Origin: Pseudideonella sakaiensis
Lineage (GTDB): Bacteria > Pseudomonadota > Gammaproteobacteria > Burkholderiales > Burkholderiaceae_C
Assembly (NCBI RefSeq): GCF_001293525.1
Contig: NZ_BBYR01000034.1
Location: 1 to 63,033 of the forward strand
Length of the DNA: 63,033 nt
Direction: 5' to 3'
Position numbers and translations under genes: made by a program. Positions 56,819-63,033 of the stretch are shown here, piece by piece (position 1 is the stretch's first letter; each line of letters begins with the position of its first letter). The notes beneath the pieces are model-generated. The model did not search any database. It had not been told where the DNA came from and saw only the letters and a list, made by a program, of their open reading frames with translations.

Positions 56819-58297
56819 ATGGACCGTCCCCTGGAACGCGCACTCGTCTGGCTGCGGCGCGACCTGCGCATCGACGACAACGCCGCGCTTTACCACGGCC
56901 TGCGCATGGCGCGCGAGGTCTGGTGCGTCTTCGTCTACGACACCCCGCTGCTCGACCCGCTGCCGCGCGCCGACCGCCGCGTCGACTTCCTGCACGCCAG
57001 CGTCGGCGCGCTCGATGCGGCGCTGCGCGGGCTCGCCCCCGGCAGCGCCGGCCTGCTGCAGCGCCACGGCGCCGCGGTGGACGAGCTGCCGCGCCTGGCC
57101 GCGGCGCTGCAGGTGCAGGCCGTGGTGGCCAGCCACGACGACGACCCGGCGGCGCTGGCCCGCGACGCCACCGTGCGCGAGCGGCTGGCCGGCATCGGCT
57201 GCGCGATGCACACCGTGAAGGACCACGTGGTCTTCGAGCGCAGCGAGGTGCTCACCCAGGGCGGCCAGCCCTATGCGGTCTTCACCCCCTACAAGCGCGC
57301 CTGGCTGGCCCGGCTGGACGACTTCTACCTGAAGGCCTACCCCGTCGCGCGCCACGCCGGCGCCCTCGCCGCGCGGCCGCCGGGCATCGCGCACGGCGCG
57401 CCCACGCTGCAGCAGCTCGGCTTCGTGCCGAGCAACCTCGCGAGCCTGAAGATCCCCACCGGCGAAGCCGGGGCGCAGGCCCTGCTGGACGACTTCCTCG
57501 GCCGCATCGACGACTACGGCGAGGCGCGCGACTTCCCCGCGGTCAAGGGGCCGAGCTACCTGTCCATCCACCTGCGCTTCGGCACGGTGTCGATCCGCCG
57601 GCTGGCGCGCGAGGCGCAGGCCCGGGCCGAGGCCTCCGAGGGCGCGGCGACCTGGCGCTCCGAGCTGGTGTGGCGGGACTTCTACCACCAGGTGCTGCAC
57701 CACCACCCGCACGTGGTCGGCCAGGCCTTCCGGCCCGAGTACGACCGCATCGCGTGGGAGATCGGCCCGGCGGCGGACGAGGCCTTCGCCGCCTGGTGCG
57801 AGGGCCGCACCGGCTACCCGCTGGTCGACGCCGCGATGGCACAGATCAACACCACCGGCTACATGCACAACCGCCTGCGCATGGTGGTGGCCAGCTTCCT
57901 GGTGAAGGACCTGGGCCTGGACTGGCGCCGCGGCGAGGCCTACTTCGCCACCCACCTGAACGACTTCGACCTGGCCGCGAACAACGGCGGCTGGCAGTGG
58001 GCCGCCTCCAGCGGCTGCGACGCCCAGCCCTATTTCCGCATCTTCAACCCCGTCACGCAGAGCGAGCGCTTCGACCCGCAGGGCCGCTTCATCCGGCGCT
58101 ACCTGCCGCAGCTCGCCGCGCTGCCGGATGCCGCGCTGCACGCGCCGTGGCGCGCCCGCCCGGTGGACCTCGCGGCGGCCGGCCTGGTGATCGGGCGCGA
58201 CTACCCGGCGCCGATCGTCGACCACGACGCGGCGCGCCAGCGCACGCTGGCGCGCTATGCGGTGGTGAAGGACCGGTCGGTCGGCACGCCGGCCTGA
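56819..58297 (+). CDS. phrB: Deoxyribodipyrimidine photolyase (CPD photolyase, class I)
   Basis: 492 residues from the ATG at 56819. N-terminal antenna domain LVWLRRDLRIDDNAALYHGL. The FAD-binding domain has LSIHLRFGTVSIRRL, WRSELVWRDFYHQVLHHHP, GRTGYPLVDAAMAQINTTGYMHNRLRMVVASFLVKDL, and NDFDLAANNGGWQWAASSGCDAQPYFRIFNP, which includes the Trp chain. It splits UV cyclobutane dimers with blue light. It is divergent from algH and stands alone. Confidence 0.95.
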   Translation: MDRPLERALVWLRRDLRIDDNAALYHGLRMAREVWCVFVYDTPLLDPLPRADRRVDFLHASVGALDAALRGLAPGSAGLLQRHGAAVDELPRLAAALQVQAVVASHDDDPAALARDATVRERLAGIGCAMHTVKDHVVFERSEVLTQGGQPYAVFTPYKRAWLARLDDFYLKAYPVARHAGALAARPPGIAHGAPTLQQLGFVPSNLASLKIPTGEAGAQALLDDFLGRIDDYGEARDFPAVKGPSYLSIHLRFGTVSIRRLAREAQARAEASEGAATWRSELVWRDFYHQVLHHHPHVVGQAFRPEYDRIAWEIGPAADEAFAAWCEGRTGYPLVDAAMAQINTTGYMHNRLRMVVASFLVKDLGLDWRRGEAYFATHLNDFDLAANNGGWQWAASSGCDAQPYFRIFNPVTQSERFDPQGRFIRRYLPQLAALPDAALHAPWRARPVDLAAAGLVIGRDYPAPIVDHDAARQRTLARYAVVKDRSVGTPA

Positions 58298-58389
58298 GGG
58301 TCCCCCACCGCGCGGGGAGCGGCGCGGGCCGGTGCCGCGGCCTGGGCGAGGGAAGACCGGCGCCGCACGGCGCAGACCGGCGCCGTGCG

Positions 58390-63033
<4,644 letters not shown>

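Overview
The window is very GC-rich chromosomal DNA, almost fully coding, with gene content typical of a betaproteobacterium of the order Burkholderiales (Leptothrix/Rubrivivax/Roseateles-like). The pointers are a Bug-family solute receptor, the cox operon order with DUF2970, DUF2244 and DUF2909 satellites, the rhodanese-grxC-secB-gpsA operon, and a pyrB next to a dihydroorotase homologue without metal ligands. The lineage is inferred from gene content and order only.

Layout. 1-4.7 kb: a caspase-like protein (5' end outside the window), an OmpA-domain protein, an HExxH membrane protein and a Ser/Thr kinase with a DUF4384-like tail. 4.9-12.9 kb: sixA, ppk1, dsbC, a UbiH-like hydroxylase, a MOSC protein, a pirin and ychF. 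12.9-17.8 kb: a MASE1-CHASE-PAS hybrid histidine kinase, then rpoH behind a perfect CIRCE operator. 17.8-28.1 kb: the aa3/caa3 cytochrome c oxidase locus with heme A synthesis and copper assembly genes. 28.2-35.4 kb: a BioC-like protein, comF, trmL, a Bug receptor, gpsA, secB, grxC, a rhodanese, gpmA and a frameshifted small secreted protein. 51.3-58.3 kb: an acyltransferase, a pseudo-dihydroorotase, pyrB, pyrR, map, ruvX, algH and a photolyase. 58.4 kb to the end: a large CheA/ChpA-type hybrid kinase whose 5' end is outside the window.

The unusual part is an island at about 36.1-51.2 kb. Its left half has a TonB-dependent receptor and an SbmA/BclA-like ABC transporter, divergent from a MocR (GntR-aminotransferase) regulator. 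Its right half has two divergent operons. One is thioredoxin, an unknown 290-residue protein, an S9 peptidase and a DecR-like Lrp regulator. The other is a cysteine desulfurase / persulfide-dioxygenase-like / rhodanese fusion, thioredoxin reductase and an M3 oligopeptidase. Both divergent promoters carry the same palindromic site, two inverted TCAGTACRG half-sites 20-21 bp apart, which ties both halves into one putative regulon.

My model, which is inference, is uptake of a cysteine- or thiol-containing peptide or metallophore, cytoplasmic hydrolysis by two peptidases, release of its sulfur as persulfide, and oxidation or transfer of that sulfur, with thioredoxin and its reductase recycling thiols.
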